Positions 28,001 through 43,200 of a stretch of 64,000 nucleotides of DNA are shown here, piece after piece (position 1 is the stretch's first letter; each line of letters begins with the position of its first letter). The stretch is from Ochotona curzoniae (taxonomy: Eukaryota > Chordata > Mammalia > Lagomorpha > Ochotonidae): the NCBI RefSeq assembly GCF_017591425.1, contig NW_024465369.1:23218501-23282500 (forward strand). Reading direction: 5' to 3'. The notes below the pieces were generated by a model. It ran no database searches, had not been told where the DNA came from, and saw only the letters and a list, made by a program, of their open reading frames with translations. A program made the translations under genes and the position numbers.

Positions 28001-31000
28001 TCTGAAGCCAGGCAGGTACACCCTGCAGGCAGCCTTCACAAGCTTTGATTGGCTGAGACTAGAATGCATAGCTTTCTGAATCCTCTGGACCACAACACAG
28101 CCTTTCCATCTTTTAAATTATGTGTAAAAGCTCACCTCCTCTGGGAACCTCATCCAGAATCTCTCTAAATTCATAAATCCTATTGCTGTGTGCATCAAGC
28201 ACACCATGCATTTGTTGACACATCAGGATGACATATTGCAGAAAAAACACTGCACCAGGAGTCCCAAGATCAGGACTTTATTCCAATGTCGTTAACAAAT
28301 AATTGCGATCTTGAGCAAATCACTTAATCTAACTAACCTCAGTTAATGCGTTTCTAAGGTCTTACTGCTCCGTGAGGTCACTTTTGGACCTGTTACTGTG
28401 TAAATTTAGTGTAGGATTCTCCATAGGTGCCCTGAAATGGAGCGCATTCACAGGTGCTCACATCCTCTGTGAGGTGGCATCCTGGCAGGTGTTGAAGTTT
28501 GTCCTGACCCTGCTCTGCATGTACCTAGTGCTTTCTCTCAGAACAGCTGAGTCTCTTTAAAATGAACCAAGACAAAACCACCATACAAAACCACATCCTG
28601 TTTCAAACAGTATGTTTTTGATAAGATTGCAGAAACTTGCATAAACTTATGTTCTGAAGCTGGTTCACAAACAGACATGTTTTCAAATAATTTTATAAAA
28701 TGCACACACACACATACACACACATTAACCAATTGAATGAGCCGGTTTGATATTCAGCTTTCTGACAATTTATAAAATCTAACTTTTGTGGTTGAATTGT
28801 ATTGTTTTATAAGGAAAATTTATTTATAGCTTTGGCTTGGACATCACAGGGAGTCCTATAATCTCAATATCTACTGAGTGTCTTCCTCCTGGGTGAATTG
28901 GAATAATCTAGCTTTTCTTTTTCTTGCTTGCAATTCTTGGGGAGAATGCATGGAAAATGAAACATCTTGGCCCAGTATGATAGCCTAGTGGCTAAATCCT
29001 TGCCTTGCTTGCATGTGCTGAGATCCCGTATGGATGCTGGCTTGTGTCCCTGCTATTTTGTTCCCTTTCAGCTTTCTGCTTGTGGCCTGGGAGAGCAGTG
29101 GAGGATGGCCCAAAGTCTTGGGACCCTGCACTCATGTGGGAAATACAGAAGAAGCTGCTGGCTCCTGACTTTGGATAAGCTTATCTATGGCCATTGTGGC
29201 CACTTAGGGAGTGAACTGTGAGTGAAGGATCTTTCTGTCTCTCCTCTCTGTAGAGCTGCCTTTCCAAAATAAATAAATACATCTTACAAAATAGGAACGT
29301 CCTGAGACTGGAGAGTCTGTTTCCTTTTTCCTCCTAGAGTGGGATGTGCCACCACACTTGAACTTGGTAACCCAAGGGGTTTCTGAGTAATCCAGAGCTT
29401 TCAGCCTCTTGGACTGAGGTACACATGGAGCCTAGAATGAGAGACTCCATCTGCTCCAGGCAACTTTCCTGGGTTTTTGGGGACTGGCTCCCTGAGGACC
29501 TTGGTTTTTCTGTTTCTTCCTATAGCCCATAACCAAATGACAATGTTGTCCTGTCTGACTTGTGTGAGAGCTGTAACTACTCTCATACTGTGGCAGATGA
29601 GATGGAACCAAAACTTCAGGCAGAAACAGGAATCTTTGAAGGAATTGGTTAAGAATTTAAGAGGCACCACCCCAGGGTTTGATAAGCAGTACATTGGGCT
29701 GTACTTGTGTTTGGTGTTTCTGTTTAGCAGATATCAGTAGCCATGGGGAGACCTTTACTATCACCAGGGATATGCCAATTTTTGACTCACACGTTATTTG
29801 GAAGAAGTGAAAGGACTGAGTAGGCAACAAATATTAATTAAGCATCTACTATGTGCCAGACACTGTTTTGCAAAAAAAGGTGCTAGGATAAGGGAACTTG
29901 GAATATAACAGTTAGTAAATAAGACTAGTGCTGTTGAGGATGCCTAAGTAACCCTAGTGTTACCTTGAAGCAACTGGCCAGACCAGGCCGTGACTCCCAA
30001 TCCATAAAGCAGGGGTGAAAGGGCCATCTTTCTTCATGTTTGTTTTTCTTCCAAGTTTTCACTGGCTGCTTGCACAGAGACATGGCCTTAAAGTGTCTAC
30101 AGTCCTTTACTTCCCAGTGTCCAGCTGGATTCTTTCCTCGAATGGCCACACAACCACCACTATATTCTGAAAACAAAACACAAACACTCCAACTGCTGGC
30201 CAACTGTACTCAGAGGCAGTTCACTCATAGTCATTTCTTAATGAAACATCCAGGCAAGAACAATGGAGATGAAAAGGGATGCCTTATTGGTATGATTATC
30301 TCATTTCTCTTCATTTTCTGAGAAAAGGATAGAAGATGGAAATGTATAAAAAGAGTCTGTGACCCTGGAATTTGGATGTTGTTTATGCTCAGATGGCAAA
30401 TGATGGAAATTCAGGTGCTGTCCCCACACCAAACCAAAGCTTCCTCTACAACTCCACGCTAGACTTCCAAGTCCCATTGTGAAAAACCAGCAATGAAAAG
30501 TGCAGAGTGTTCATCCACTGACAGCCACATTCAATGAGGAATATTCAGTGGGGAGGGGAAACGAGAGAGAAAGGGAGAGAGAGAAAGAGAGACAGAGAAG
30601 AATTAAAAGACAAGCAAAAGTACAGTTTTTTTTCCCAGCATCTTTATAATTTATCTGAAATATTGGGGAAGGTGATAGATTGTTTAATAATGGGAAGATT
30701 CCATTCTTTTGTGTTTGTTTGTATGTTTTGGAACATTGAGTACATTTTTACATAAAAATAACTAATGAATTGAGTTAAGATCCTCAAGTTTGTCAGTGAG
30801 TTAAGATCCTCAAGTTTGTCAGTCAAATCTGTGTGACTCATAAGATGGTATAAAAACACACTCCAAATTTCAGTGAAGCACAGTAGGAAACAGCCCTCTG
30901 TAGACAACAGAAAAAAAATATGGAGAAAAGAATGCATTTATGTCTTGAATCCAGGATGGTTATTCCATTAGGTAATCCAACATTTGGCAACAACAAAAAA

Positions 31001-34000
31001 TTATACTTCTTCAATGCATCTAGCCAGTGTCTGTAGAGGACAAAGTAAACAAAATCAGAAACAACTCTCAAATCGCCAGTCGTCAACAAGGAAGCCCATC
31101 AGTAAGGCTGATTTGGAAGAGCAGGATGGTCTGTACAAAGGCCATCAGATGGCTCCATTAGTCCAGAACAGCTAATTATTGCTACAGATGGAAGGTTGGA
31201 GGCGAGTAAGGGCTGGGGGAAGTTTGCAGTATGCAGTTGCTTTTGCTGTGAATGGAGTGTTGCAAGCTTATATAGAACATGTGAATGCATCTCACAACCT
31301 AGCTTAGTCATGAACGAAAGAGGAAATGATGCCATCTCTGTGAAATGGAATTAAACTGTGCAAATCCACATGGAAGTCCAACGTGTCCTATGATCATGGA
31401 GATGTTCCATTTGGAAGAGGAAGCAAAACATGTACTCCCTCAAGTCCCCTGTCCTTTTTTTGAGCTGCCATATTTGGATCTCCTACTAGTGCACAGCCCA
31501 GGTGGGAACTCTGCAGGGTTCTAGGCCAAGTTCAAATATCTAGTAAATTGAACGTAGAGCAGGTTAATGAATCACAGTAAGCCTTGTCTAAAATATGGGG
31601 CTACTAATTCCCTATTCACATACATTTCATGATGATCAAATGAAATGATGTATAGAAAAGCACTCTATAAGACATAAAGAGCTTAAAGAAATACCCTGAA
31701 GAAGTTGCTATGATTCTTATTACAGCCATTTTCATTACAAGAATGAGGACTTTGTGGCCTGAGTTCTGCCCGCCTGCATGTTCCCCAATTTTTTTTAAAA
31801 GCTTGAATCAGCAAGTTTAAGATGTAATATGCTTTTTTTTATTGGTCTTGCAGTTTATTTCACTTTCTCACATCAGACAGTGATTAACTAGCCTTGGTTT
31901 TTGACACTATAGATATTCAACTCATCTTCATTAGTGAAGAAGGAGATGTTTGTGAATGACTAGGAAGATGAAAAGTGCTGCAAGAGTGTTATTGGTATTC
32001 TAGCGTGGTTAACTTAATGAAACATTTGACCCAAATTTTACAATCCCAGCCCCAAAGAAGCAGTAAAGTGGTGTGATAAAGGAAGGCCAGGCTAAGAGAC
32101 ATATAAACTGAATTTATAAGCCTATGTCATGGGGAAGCTTGCAGAGCCAAACACAAGGGCCATGTGTTTTCCTCCCAGGGAAATTGCTCTTGCATTTGAC
32201 AACTCACTGCCCATTGGAGAAGAAAACCTATCAGCTTTTTCTCAGTGGCAAATTTCACAGTTCACCAAATTCTCCTTGCCATCTTACCTCTAGTCCTCTT
32301 CACTGTTTGCCTCAAAGTTGAATGGGAAAACTTTCTGTCAACTGAGAAATTTTAATTCAGCATGTTAATCTCTTCCATTCAATGACAAAGCTATCTAATC
32401 ATTACTAATGGGCTGAGTTGGGCAAGCCTCCACCTTTTACCTTTCTGGCAAAATACCTAAACACAAACCAAACACTACGGTCCACCTGCGGCCTCAGAGT
32501 GGAGGAATCCACACAGGGCCCTCAGTGCTTCTGGAAAATGATTTTTTGCCCCATTCCTTGCCACAGCCCTCTCACATCCACATCTCACATCTACCTTCCC
32601 CAGCCCCTGTTGTCTTCTTCCTTTTCTGCTTTCCCACAGAAAGAAAAACAACCCTTCAGGCAGGGAAGGTGAGCATTCATGAAGCACTGTGTGTCTGCTT
32701 TGCCCTTTGCTAGGTGCTTCGTAATAATCTTTGCCCTGTTTCACAGTATAGGCTCTTCAAGGCAGGTACTGGTATCTGAGTTTCGCACAGGAACCAACTG
32801 AGGCATGAAGGTTTGGTGACTTCCTCAGGGACACACAGTTAGCGGGCTTTGAGCCAGGATTTGCAGTCAGATTTCTGTGAGATATGACATCAAAGCCCAG
32901 AGCAGAAGGACTTTCAATAAAGCAACACTTTAGTGAATGAATGAACTTCCCTCAGATGATGCTCCTCCTTCTCCATGGGGCTCTCTGTCATTCCCCTGGT
33001 CATGTCTCTTGCCCTCATGTGATAACTGATTTCCCTTGAAGATCTGTCATATTTTTCTCTTGGATGGTAGCCACCTATATGATTAGGAAAAGATGAGGAA
33101 ATGTCCAAGAGTTCCTCAGAAACAGGACTGGGTTTTTCTCCGTTTGGATAGTGGCTCATCTCGGAATTCCAACGAGCCTTAAAATGGATGGGCCGTTCTA
33201 GTTCTGTTTGCTGACTTTAAAGACTTGTTATCCCTCACTATGTGTAGGATATTTCTGAGAAAACAAATCTGAGTGAGCGCATGCTCTAGTGATTAAGATG
33301 CCTATGCCCCACATCTGAGTGCCAGAATCAGTGCCTGTTTCCTATCTCCTGACTTCAGTTTCCTATTAATGCAGGTTCTGGGAGAGGGAAGTGAGAGCCA
33401 AAGTAGTTGATAACCTGATAGTTGTGTGGGACTTGGATTGAGTTCCTGGATTCAGATCTGGATATTGTGGGCATATGGGAAGCAAACCAACAGTTGGGAA
33501 TTCTCTCTCTCTGTTTTTATTGCTATCTCTCTGTGCTTATTCTCAAGTTAAAAAAAAAAAACAAGATTAAAAACAAATAGGATTTGCTGTAGTGGAATCT
33601 GATTTTCCTTGCCAGTGGTAGATTCCCACTGAATTGGAACATTTTGGGACAAATGTGTCCTGGAATCATCCCACGGGAGTGAAGTAACTACCTTCTATAG
33701 AGGAATCAGATCTAGAACTTTTGTCACAATGTCTTAGACAATGATGGCTATCAACTGGAGATCCCAAATATTTCTTTTTAGACACATACAGAGCTCTAAT
33801 ATGACCGGGAGTGACATTTTTGAATGTCATGACAAGTATGGACTTAATTGTTTCTTTTCCCACAGAATAGTGTCCATTTACATCAAATCTTTAATCTAAG
33901 TACAACTCACATTTTAGTTTTCATATATGTGAAGCTAACTTACTCTCCTTCCCTTTAACTGGTGGCAATAGTTAACATGGATCAAAATAGTTTTTTTTTC

Positions 34001-34151
34001 CTGTTTCATCTGAAGTTTTACTTTTCTTAAAACACCAAGGGCCAGAGTCCCTTTTATTGCTCCTTTTAACAGAAATAGTAGAATTCCAGGGTGTTTGGAG
34101 AAATTTGGGTGTGAAAGAAAGGATATGCATATAAAAACTCAGAAAGTATTA

Positions 34152-34200
<49 letters not shown>

Positions 34201-37200
34201 CAAAATGCCTTAGATAGAAACAATAACAAACCTACAAGGAACACTGAATGCCCTAAACATGATACTGAAGTGATGCCACCTCCCACCAAAGGACCCGAGG
34301 GTCCTCCATGGAGTGCAAGTCTCTACAGCTAGAGAACATTGTCACAGTTTGTCCCACTCGAGGGCACCAACATAGTCAAGCACTACTGGTATCCTTAAAG
34401 GGACCAAGGAAGTAGTCCTCGAAGTGATCCCCATCAAAAGGTGGGGTAATTTTAGCATTAAAAAAAGTAACTGCAGTGAGCTAAAATATACCCAAAGTAT
34501 CTAACATCCTTAATTCCTATAATGTTAAACTGAAGCTTTAATTATTTGCAGTTAAAGAATGAAACTGGGTGGGGGGAGCATTAATTCTGAAAACTAGCAA
34601 AAAGAAAGACTTCATATTTTCTATTGTTTTTCCAGTAAAAATCATGCTACAGGGTAACTAAAACACGATTTGAGGGAAATTGCTTATTTGTAGAAATATA
34701 AATGAAGCTGTAGAGCTCTGAATAAAGAAGCACCAAATGCATCAGTGGGCCCAGGCAAGGAGCATCAGAGGCTGCTCTCCAATACTACAGGCTAGAGAAA
34801 ACAGACGTGTGCTTCCAGGCAGAACACAAAATTACCTAAGACATCTTCCTCTAAAAGAATTATAATCTGAATTGGATCAGGCCCTGGACTGTTTTTTTAA
34901 AGTATCAATTTTGTGGAAAATAAAAAGCGTGAAGTAATATATTAAAAAATGTGATGGGAACATAATCAATAAAACCTAGACTTTAGGAATAATTAGCAAT
35001 ATTTATTGATATGAGCCATTTGCATCAACAAATACATTTTAGGAAAAAAAATAAAAGATGAGGGTAGGGTAGCAATTACAGTGGACTTTAGGAGATAGCT
35101 GAATCAGTTGCAATATGGGAACCTTATCTGCATCTTGATTCAAACAATATGGAAAAGTATATAGCATGATATTTGTTAAATGCTTAAAAATTTAAGCATT
35201 AAAGATTTGATGCTTTACATTTATAGTTAATTTAAGATGTGATAATTGTAAGCATTTAAAAAATTCACCTTTTAGAATTAATATTGAAATACTTTTGGAT
35301 GAAAGATTATATTGTTTGGGATTTGCTATTTGAAAAAAATATAGGAAGAGGGCAGGAATATAAGCCAAATAAGATGACCATGGTCTGATAATTGTCAATA
35401 CTTGCTGATGTGTTTGTTCACAGTACTTTCTTAAAATATTTGATCAAAATAATATGAAGTTGAAAAAAAATGGCAGAATTGCTGTTGCACCACAAACTGA
35501 AAGTTTTTGCAGTGATGACATAAGGACAGGTGACATAAGGCAGGCTTCCTGTTCAAAGGTCAATTCAAACGTCAGCCTACGCCAGATTAAGATTCTGACA
35601 TGGGGACCAAGCTAATGGATTCTTCCATGACAGGCAGGGAAGAAAATATGATTTAGGGTGGTGCTTCTGCAAGCTGCAATTTAAAAGAAAAAGGGAAACA
35701 CGGGAGCTTTTATATTGCCATTTTCTTCAAAAAAGATTTACATTTTCATCTTATTCAGAGACAATTTACTCAGTGTCAATCAGCATGAGCAGCCAAACTG
35801 AGCATCACGGCATTATTTTTGCTTCAGGGAAAAGAGAAGAAAAGTGGTGCCACTCCAATAAATTACAGCAGAGACTTATGAATGACAAGGAGCTCTGCTT
35901 CAGTTCCTGATTTTAGACATCTAAATATGCCCCAAGGAAGTTACAGTAAAATCCAAGGATTTTGTCTATGCCAAATGTATTAATTTATTTTGACAAGTAT
36001 AGACATTCCTAACCAAATTCCAGACTCTACAGAAATCATACCTGAGCTTTTTATTTTTATGCAGTATAGTGTGACACAGAACTTTCCTACATTCTGCATT
36101 TTAATAACATTCACAGACTTGTAAGAAAAGCAGATTGTTCTCGAGTGAATTGTAATGTTTGTTGTTTAAAGCTATGTGAAGTCTCCAGTTTCTATACAGA
36201 CTTTTCAAACTGATGCTTATACATAGGAAATTGAATTTGTCGTTGCTTCACCTTGCATGCATCATTAACAAGTTCAATGTTTTAAACAAAATGGATAAGC
36301 TAAAAATTTTAGAGTGGTTTTAGGTTAACAGCAAATTTGTGTGAAAGTACAGAGTATCTAATACCACCTCCTGCCCAGTCTTCCTCAGCACAGACATCCC
36401 ACGCTACAGTGGTGCGTTTGTTAAAACTCATGGACATATCAAAACAACACAGCCATCCACAGTCCCACTCAGCCACTCATCCCTCATATCATTCCTGTCA
36501 TTCATTTCATTTATACAGAAAAGCAAATGTGTAATGTGTGTACAGATACATGAATACATTATTTAAAAATGAAAGATTTTGCTTTACGTATTTGTTCTCT
36601 GATGCTCTTTATATAACTGTCAGTTTCTATATCACATGCCTTCTATGAAGAATATCTTGTAGCATTTCTAATAAGGCACATCTACCAGCAACGCATTCCC
36701 TCAATTTTTGTTTGTCTGGTACAATCCTCATTCCTGCCTCCTCTTCTCTCCACAAGACACACTTTTCAAGGTTAATGTCATAGAGTGTAGTACAATTCTA
36801 GGTTGATGCTACACTTTTCTCAATACTTGGAGTATTTCATGCCAGCCCCTTCTCATCTGGAGCATTTCCAGGAAGTTATGGGTGAATCCCATTTTTCTTC
36901 TCCTTCTCGTATTGTCATTACATGTTTTTACAACTTTGGTTGTCTCAGTTCTTGGATTTTTCCATTCTGTTTGTTTCAGTCCCTGTTTTATTTACCTTTA
37001 AGTTTCAGACGTTTCTGTTAATACATCCTCAGACATAGAGGTTCTTCTTTCAGTTGTGTCTAGCTTACCACAGGCCCCACAAAAGCATTCTTCACTTCTG
37101 CCATTGTTATTTTTGGATCTTCAGGGGTACTCTTGGATTTTTATTAGAATCTCCATATTTCTGCTTCTGCATATTGCTTATGTTTATTTCTTGTGTCGTA

Positions 37201-40200
37201 TTTCTGCTTACATTTCTTCAATTGTCTACTTTTTCATTAAGCCTTTGAATATATTAATCATAGTTTTTAAAAAAGATGATTCCATGAGAGTTTACACATG
37301 CCTGTCATATCCAACAGTGGCTCTGCTGTTTGTTCTTCAAACAGTGAATTTTGTGCATTTAGCATGCCACTTAATATTTAGTTGGAAGGTGAACATGAAT
37401 GGCAGGTATAGCAGTTAAGTCACTACTTGGAATACCTGCACCCCATGTAGAAGTGCCTGGATTCAGTCCTCACTCTACTCCCTGATCTAGCTTCCTGCTA
37501 AAGTGCAACCTAGGAGTCAGTGGATGATGGCTCAAATGGTTGGATCCATGTTACCCATTTGGGAGACCCATACTGAATTCTCAGCTCCTAGATTTGTCCT
37601 GGCCTAACCCTGACAGTTGAATGCATTTGGGGAAATGAACTGGTGGATGGAAGCTCTCTTTCTATTCTTCTGTTTCTCTTTGTGTGCATTTCAAGTAAAT
37701 ACCTAAAGTCCTTTAAGAACCACATAGAAGGGTCTGGGAAGAAAAAACCAGTAGTCCACAAGTCCTTACTAAACACTTGCAAGGGGTAGCGGAAGTGAGT
37801 GGTTTGCCATTCTGGGGCAGGTTTCAGGTGGTAGAGTGCAGGGGAGGTGAGTGGTCTGCCCTTCTGGGGCTGGTCTCAGGTGGTAGGGTGCAGGGGAGGT
37901 GAGTGGTCTACCCTTCTGGGGCAGGTCTTGAGCATCTGTCACCCTGGCCTCTGACCCTCTCCACTGAATGGGACAGCATGGCAGAGTTAGAACTGAGTGT
38001 TTCCCTTCCTTAAGACAGGTTCATCTCTGCTGAAACCCCAAATGGTGAGACTCTTTTGAGAACAGAATGCTCAACTATATTTCACAGTGGACCCTTCCCC
38101 TAGTTCTCTGCTGGAAGCATTAGAGGGTTTTTCTATGGTATTTACTGTGAGAAACTGGTAGAGCTTCTGAAGGCAGAGCCACGGCAGTGGGATTCTTATT
38201 CCACCTGGTGTTTTGACTCTCACACTCTACCACACTGAGTCTCCAGGAACTCACCGATGGCAGTGCAGACTGTCCTTGTGTACCCTGGCTGCTGGAGACA
38301 TTTCTGCTCCTGTAGGTTGTGATTTTCTGATTCTGCCCTCTGTCTCTCTAAGATTGAGGCAGTGGTTTGCCCTATGACCTTGCTTCTCTGATGGATCTCA
38401 GCTTGTTGATTTCTCAGCTTGTTCTGCTTTTTCTTTTAACCTCTTGTTAGAATGATGTGGCAACTTCTAAGCCTCTTCCATGATGACCTGGGAGTAGAAG
38501 CCTTCAAAAAGTCCAAGCTTTTCAACTACGGAGTCCACAGAACAAATGTTAACTTGACCCTCCTTGATCTCTCTTTCTTTTAACTTCTGGAGGTCTAAAG
38601 ACCTTTTTAAGTACATAAAACTGGTTCCTGAGTGATGAGGAAATATTTGGTTGTAGGCAACAATGCAGCGCTCCTTTAAGGTGCTGTAGTTTCCCAGAGT
38701 GCTCCACAGGTGGCACAGCACAGGGTATGTATTACAAAGAACATAGGTGAGGAATCCTACTAGGCTAGCAACGGCATTACTGGTTGCTATAGGCAAAATG
38801 CTGCCTACTCTTTCTTTGCAATAAGAGAAGAAGAAATACATATAGAGAGAGTAAGTAGTTTGTTTAAACTCACACAGTTGGGATTTCAACTTGAATCTGA
38901 CTTGATAATCATGAAGTACTCAATGTGTATGTCCTGATGAAAATGCAGAAAATCATCATGTTCAATATAGACAAAAATGTGGGAAAACTGGCACTCTCAG
39001 GTTTTGTTAGATAAGGATGTAAGCTGATAATGCTTTAGGGATATTTCTACTTTCAGGCTACTGTTCTGCATACCTACCTGCAAATAAATCCATGAATATA
39101 AGGATTTTTGTTGTGCCAATTTAGTAGCAGAAAAGAAAATGAATCTAACCCCAAATCTATCAGTTGGGACCATGGCAAAACAAATAATAAATTATGTATT
39201 CTATGAAATTCACTGTAGCTGTTTAAAATGTTGGTTAAAGGGGTCAGCGATGTGACTGGTTAAGCCTTTACCATATTGGGTGCTGGCATTCCACATGGGC
39301 ATCAGCTCAAGATCTGACTGCTCTACTTTGGATCCAGCTCCCTGCTTACCTGGGAAAGCAGAGGAGGATAACTCAAGTACTTGGGCCCCTGTACGCACAT
39401 GGGAGATCCAGAAGAAGCTCCTGGTTTTAGCCTGGCCCACCCATGGTCATTGTGCACCCATTTGGGGAGAGACATTGAAGATGGGGGATGGAAGACTCCT
39501 CTCTCGCTTTGTCCTTCCTCTGTAACTCTGTCTTTCAAATAAATACAATGTATCTTTCAAAAAATGTGGATAAATATTGGGCCTGTTCAACAGACTAATC
39601 CTCCACCTGCAGTGCTAGTTTGAGTTCAGCTACTCCACTTCCAACCCAGATCCTTGCTAATGCATTGGAACAGCAACAAAAGATGGCAAAAGTCCTTGGG
39701 CTCCTGCACCTATGTTGGAGACACAGGAGAAGCTCCTGACTCCTGCCTTTGAATCAGCCCATCTCTGGTGGTTGCAGCCATTTGAGGGGTAAAGCAGTTG
39801 ATGGAAGATATTTCTCTCCCCGTCTTTCTCTGTAAATCTGCCTTTCAAATAGAAATGAAAAGATCTTTTAAAATGTTGATTTATATTTAATTTGGATTGT
39901 TAAGTGAGACAATATGCATATGCAGTCTCAAATGAATTTTAAAGTCCTATGTGTATGTGTGGATGTAACTGCACAAACACTAGGGTCACACTAGACAGTT
40001 GCTAATGGTGACTGCCGAGAAGGGAAAGTGTTGGCAATGGTGATGTGAAGAGGTGAATATCATGGAGGACCTCGATACTTAATGTTCTCTAAGTATCCAC
40101 AGAATGTGCCAGCCAAATCAGGAAATTTTAGAGTAAAATAGAATCTAGGATTTACTCTTGGACACAAAACAAACAAAAACATGCAAAAAGAAACCCAACC

Positions 40201-43200
40201 GGAACTCTTTGAGGCAAACAGAGACATATGGTCTTCTTCATATATTCATCACCTCATTGCTTAATTAAAAAAAAAAAACAGTGACATTTTGCCAGCCATC
40301 ATCTAAGTTGACAAAATAGCAAATCACCTTGAACTAGAATCTTAGGAACTCTGAAAAGAAGACTTGCATGACCTCTGTTATATTATTGAGGGTGTCCTTT
40401 AGATACTTCTGCCCGTATATCTTAGCAAATACTTTCTTTGTTGTACGGAGCTCAAAGAATGAGATAGACTAATATGTGCCAAGGAACTTAAGACCTCCTG
40501 GGAGGAAAGAAACTGAGGCTCAACTCATTTTTTCTAAACACAAAGTCACAGGTAAGCAATTGCCTTCTGTCCATTGACATAGCCTTGATCCAAAGCCATG
40601 GGCAAGAAAGGATCCATGACATCCAAACAGGAACTGACCCTGATTGGCCTAGGTTGTCCACGTAAGCTTAGCACAAGGAACAAAGGCTTGCTCCTTACAG
40701 AAAGTGTGAGTTTTGGCTGAAACTCTGAGCTTTCCTGGCAGAGTATCAGCAGAGACCCAGAGCTAAGCACAGAAGGGTGATTCAACAGAGCTCTTATCGC
40801 TGGAATCTTGGGTAAGGTGCCTATGGCATCACAGAAAAGGTAACCCAACAAAAAATTATCTCATCAACTTCCCACCCTGCACCATGTGGCTGTGACTGTG
40901 AGCTGATTAGATATGATGATATCAGCAATGGAACTGTTCACTGCACTGAGACTATTCTAGAATGAATAAACCCCATAATTCTTGGACAGTGAGAACAGGG
41001 GAGAAGCTTTGGGAGGAAGAAACTGAATTTCCAGTTAATGACAGCAGGTGTGATTTTGAGCAACTAATTTATAGCTTGACTATGCCACATGATTCACACG
41101 GATTATATTTTTTGAAAGGACTAGCCAGGGGAGAGTGTTTGGTGCAGCCATTACAAAGTACGTTGGGGTGCCTGCATCCCATATTAGAGTGCCTGATTTG
41201 AGTACTGGATACACCACTTCCATTCAGTTTCCTGCTGATGTGTGCGTCTGGCGGCAGCAGGGATGGCTCATGAAATTGCATTGCTGCCAACTTTTGGCTT
41301 TGCCCTGGTCCAGTCCTGGCTATTGTGGATGTCTGGGGAATGAAGAAGCAGGTAGAAAATTTCTGTCTCTCTTTCTTTCAAGTAAGATGAAGATATAATA
41401 AAACTGAACTAGAAAAGCTGACCTACCAGCTTAGCTAGGTAGAGCTAATGGGTTCCAGTGTTCCCCAGCCCAGAGGAGGAACTATCAACACCACACTATA
41501 TCCTGTGAAAAGAACTGGAACAAAGGGCCTGGCAGGTTCCAAACACAAATGACAAGGAATTGGAAATGCATGGTTCCTGATCCAGTTAGTCTGTAGTATG
41601 TAAATGTTTTGAAAAAACCACATCCCACAAAATGTGCAAGTATTACATGATAATAAAAAAAGTGTTAAGAAAATGAGTGGTCATAAATTTACTCTAAGAC
41701 ATTGTGATGGTCATTTAGATTAGTTTAGGCCTTAAGAACACATTGAGGAAGTCAAAGAAAGGTGGCAAAAGGGCTGGAAGAAATTTGGGGTACAGAGAAG
41801 TGGGGCATAAGTATAAAGGAGGCAGCCTCTTGGACCACCCTACTCACGGGGCTGATGCGCATTCCAGTGTGTGTATTGCACCGGCTCAGGCTTCTGCCCT
41901 GCTCTCTTCCAGCTGTATTCCCCTGTGTCATTTTGGTCCTGAAGAGCTATCCAAAAATAACTGTCCTTGTTTGCCACATTGCTGATCAAACTGGTAATAA
42001 AAGCCTGTTCAAACCTTAGAAACGGAAAAAGGAAATGGTCACATGGATTTTCTGGGCAATAAAAAAAAATCATTGAAACCTAATGAAGTGCACAGAATGG
42101 TACTGGGATTAGAATTTGTCATTAATTTGCTAAAGCATGCAGAAAAAAATACCCCAAGACTCTGAACATTACTAATAAATGCCAAATGCTAGTACAATTC
42201 CCAGAAATACAACAGTACAGAGAATTTGACTCAAATTTTGGCTTAATGTTTTTTTCAGCTCCAGTTTCCTGTGTAGGTGGTCAGGTCTACACAGCTAGGA
42301 AAACATTTCTTGGAGTAGGAGGTGGACTGTTCTGGACTCAGACCATACACCACACACCTGCCAGAATATACATGATGTGGGACGTGCAGGAGGGAGAGCA
42401 AGGATATCCTGCTGTCCTGAATGAACCTGGACCGAGGAAGAGATCCGTTTACCACCCTGCATCCTTCCCTGGTAAGAATGAAGCAAGGACTAGACTTGCA
42501 GTTTTGTGACTCCCAGTCAGTCTGTTAACAGGCACATGGCATCTTTGGCTTGTTCAATTTTGTTCAAATATACATTTTCACTGAATATAAAGTTAAACCT
42601 TAGGAACTAACCCAAAATAGTTTACATGCTAGTATTTGCCTCCAAGCAACTGAATTCATTTGTGGTCAGTGTTTGGCAATTTCTGATTCCCCTGAATCAA
42701 AGGCAGAATCCAGAAAACGTATATGAATATTTCCACATGCATTTTAGTAGGAAAAGCCAGAGTATTAAATTTTAACTAGTACCAGGCTTTTAAGCTAAAT
42801 CTAAAACTGTCTTGAGAAATCAAATTTCAAACTATATGAAGTTAGAAGAGATACATTTAAATAGTGATGATGTTTGGTCAGACTTTACGAGTTAATGGCA
42901 AATGAAAAACCTGGTGGAATCACCCATGAAAACAAAGGAGAAAGCACGTCAGACTTTTCAAACTCAATTTGGGACTTTATTTTTTTTTTAATTACCATCT
43001 TTTCTTAACTTCCTATGGGAAGCAAAAGCAAAGGGGTCATTTCAGATGGGATCTCAAAGGATGTAAGGGAGGAAAGGAGAAAGATAAAATACAAAAAAGT
43101 TAAAATGTTTGGGTGCCTTCTGGTTGTCAGTGGTAACATTTAACATTGTGAGGCATGCAAGATGCGTATCTTTCCAGTGAGTAAGAATATTCATCATGCT

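Larger units (their letters stand above)
27321..29963 (-). other. PLA2R1 intron with MIR relics and a CSINE
   Basis: Intron of 2643 bp inside CTLD4. The repeats are listed separately; 29290-29800 shows nothing I can name. Confidence 0.8.
30167..41847 (-). other. PLA2R1 large intron (11.7 kb)
   Basis: Second largest intron in the window, inside CTLD3. It contains MIR, L1 and several CSINE copies, a 52-bp minisatellite and a CA repeat. 33600-34140 and 34205-36290 hold only unassigned AT-rich sequence, with a small palindrome near 35180. Confidence 0.8.

Noticed and set aside
35180..35202. Small palindrome ATGCTTAAA-AA-TTTAAGCAT
   Set aside because: AT-rich, short and in an AT-rich intron, so expected by chance; no associated feature.
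36337..37418. Several 60-120 codon frames on the plus strand
   Set aside because: They fall inside an antisense L1 3' UTR relic and show no protein family features.
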